Below, piece after piece: positions 35,300-36,257 of a stretch of DNA of 36,257 nt (its first letter is position 1; every line of letters starts with the position of its first letter). The stretch spans positions 1 to 36,257 of the forward strand of contig CAJQIB010000053.1 of assembly GCA_905478325.1 (NCBI GenBank). Reading direction: 5' to 3'. Under the pieces are notes generated by a model. It ran no database searches, was not told the origin of the DNA, and saw nothing but the letters and a program-made list of their open reading frames with translations. A program made the position numbers and the translations under genes. This DNA is from an uncultured Flavobacteriales bacterium. Its GTDB lineage: Bacteria > Bacteroidota > Bacteroidia > Flavobacteriales_D > Sanyastnellaceae.

Positions 35300-36257
35300 C
35301 TATGAGTTGGAGGCAACAGGACTCCAAACCACCCCTATGAAAGGACTGTCGGCGCGCAATCGGAATGAGCGGAGTCCCAGCTCAATGCCCCAAGAAGGGG
35401 TGATCGCGTGTTGAAGTGCAGTATGCAAGTGACGCGTACCCAATTCGGAATCTGTATGACTCATCATCCAGCCCTGCATCAGAGTCAGCGCTGTGCGGCC
35501 ATAATGACATCGCGCTCCAATGAGAACAGCTGTCTGAATCCTCTTGGATGGATTGGATGAGGCGTCAGGTTCTCCGTTGATTCGCAGACTTTGGTTCAAG
35601 CCGAGGTCTAAAGCTGCTGCCGCGCTCCAGTTGTGTTCTTTTTGATGCCGATAATGAACGGTGTTCATCCAGGTACTCGTGGGGTGAAGGATTCCCCCCG
35701 GCAACCCAATATCTCGAACCCCCACCCGAACCGTCGTCTGGTAGTGCCATCCTTGATTGACCCATTTTTCGGGCAAACGGTCAAGTTTTTTGAGGGCCGG
35801 TTGGTACCGGTCTTTAGAAGGAATAACGGAGAGGTGGACTCCGATCAGATTGATTCCAAGATTGGGGAGTGCCACGGAACCATTGCTAAAGTGGGTAAGC
35901 CCAAAAGCAAACTGCAGACGTCCGAAATGACGGATGTCCCAGTGGTATCCAATGATTGCCCTCAAGGCGGCATTGACATGAGAGCCCAAGGCAAATGAGC
36001 GGGGAGCTTCCAAGGGGTCGAAGGGAGAGGTTGCCCATCCCAATCCAAGCCCAAATTCGCTAAACGCGTTTCCAAAGAGCGGCTTCCTGTTGAGCCATAT
36101 CGCATGGGCGATCCATCCCAAGTCTTTACTCCCTCCCCACGTTCCAGCCACTTCGACGCCTTGCCATGCACCCGCTCGATTGCCATGACTGGACCATCCT
36201 CCTTCGAGTTGCTTGCCCCAAATCAATGAGGTACTCCATGCGTGTCCAGTAACCAGT
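35300..36257 (-). CDS. PagL-like acyloxyacyl hydrolase (5' partial)
   Basis: The frame stays open to the window edge, so the gene starts outside; 318 residues are visible. The sequence is an amphipathic outer-membrane beta-barrel type. The PagL signature is HFSNGSVALPNLGIN (codons near 35850-35900): His and Ser of the catalytic HxSN are present and the PNxGI context is conserved, but the residue at the place of the catalytic Glu is Asn. PagL removes the 3-O acyl chain of lipid A; homologues in Bacteroidota are often annotated acyloxyacyl hydrolase. The visible part is longer than PagL itself, with about 130 residues after the active-site region. Convergent with the beta-helix gene, 38 bases apart. 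Confidence 0.75.
   Translation of the reverse strand, partial: LVTGHAWSTSLIWGKQLEGGWSSHGNRAGAWQGVEVAGTWGGSKDLGWIAHAIWLNRKPLFGNAFSEFGLGLGWATSPFDPLEAPRSFALGSHVNAALRAIIGYHWDIRHFGRLQFAFGLTHFSNGSVALPNLGINLIGVHLSVIPSKDRYQPALKKLDRLPEKWVNQGWHYQTTVRVGVRDIGLPGGILHPTSTWMNTVHYRHQKEHNWSAAAALDLGLNQSLRINGEPDASSNPSKRIQTAVLIGARCHYGRTALTLMQGWMMSHTDSELGTRHLHTALQHAITPSWGIELGLRSFRLRADSPFIGVVWSPVASNS

Overview
The window is about 36 kb of chromosomal DNA from a member of the Bacteroidota, most likely a marine Flavobacteriales. Reasons: C-terminal gliding-associated (CHU_C-type) sorting domains, a type IX secretion (T9SS) plug-family protein, carboxypeptidase-regulatory plus TonB-dependent receptor genes, Cys-rich ACN[YF] repeats typical of marine flavobacterial surface proteins, a Na+-NQR operon with its own ApbE, and promoter-like TAnnTTTG elements. 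The family-level placement is inference; no rRNA or tRNA gene is present. Genes are tightly packed and no gene-free stretch exceeds 300 bases.

Layout. 1-888: 3' end of a secreted, calcium-site-rich repeat protein. 994-8345 (+): parE and parC (topoisomerase IV), a lipoprotein GH13 alpha-amylase-like enzyme, mgsA and prmC. 8351-10024 (-): a lipoprotein trypsin-like protease with a large unknown N-terminal part. 10144-13618 (+): ligA with an unusual insertion of about 160 residues, then an exonuclease-BRCT protein. 13628-15658 (-): lectin-like CHU_C surface protein. 15909-17876 (+): M43 metalloprotease with SprB-like repeats and CHU_C domain. 17884-25936 (-): six co-directional genes, in transcription order T9SS plug-family protein, short-chain dehydrogenase, glycosyltransferase, prfC, carboxypeptidase-regulatory protein, TonB-dependent receptor. 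26025-33181 (+): nqrABCDEF-apbE, followed tail-to-tail by a small four-Cys membrane protein that is a good NqrM candidate. 33486-35261 (+): a secreted beta-helix-like protein. 35300-36257 (-): 5'-truncated PagL-like acyloxyacyl hydrolase.

How the genes fit together. The nqr block encodes a complete sodium pump: six subunits, the FMN transferase that flavinylates NqrB and NqrC, and a probable iron-insertion factor. The surface proteins fall into two export classes by C-terminus: two carry CHU_C domains, and two (at opposite ends of the window) share a 28-residue dockerin-like tail ending in Cys-Pro. Topoisomerase IV, NAD-dependent ligase, PrmC and RF3 are housekeeping genes that anchor the window in the core chromosome.

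The most unusual observations are the insertion in LigA, the loss of the motif II aspartate in the adjacent exonuclease-BRCT protein, the shared C-terminal tail of the two repeat-bearing surface proteins, the NqrM-like gene, and TA-TTT elements lying 4-6 bases before several start codons, which suggests leaderless transcripts. I did not find a clear new defence system, CRISPR array, prophage or insertion sequence.
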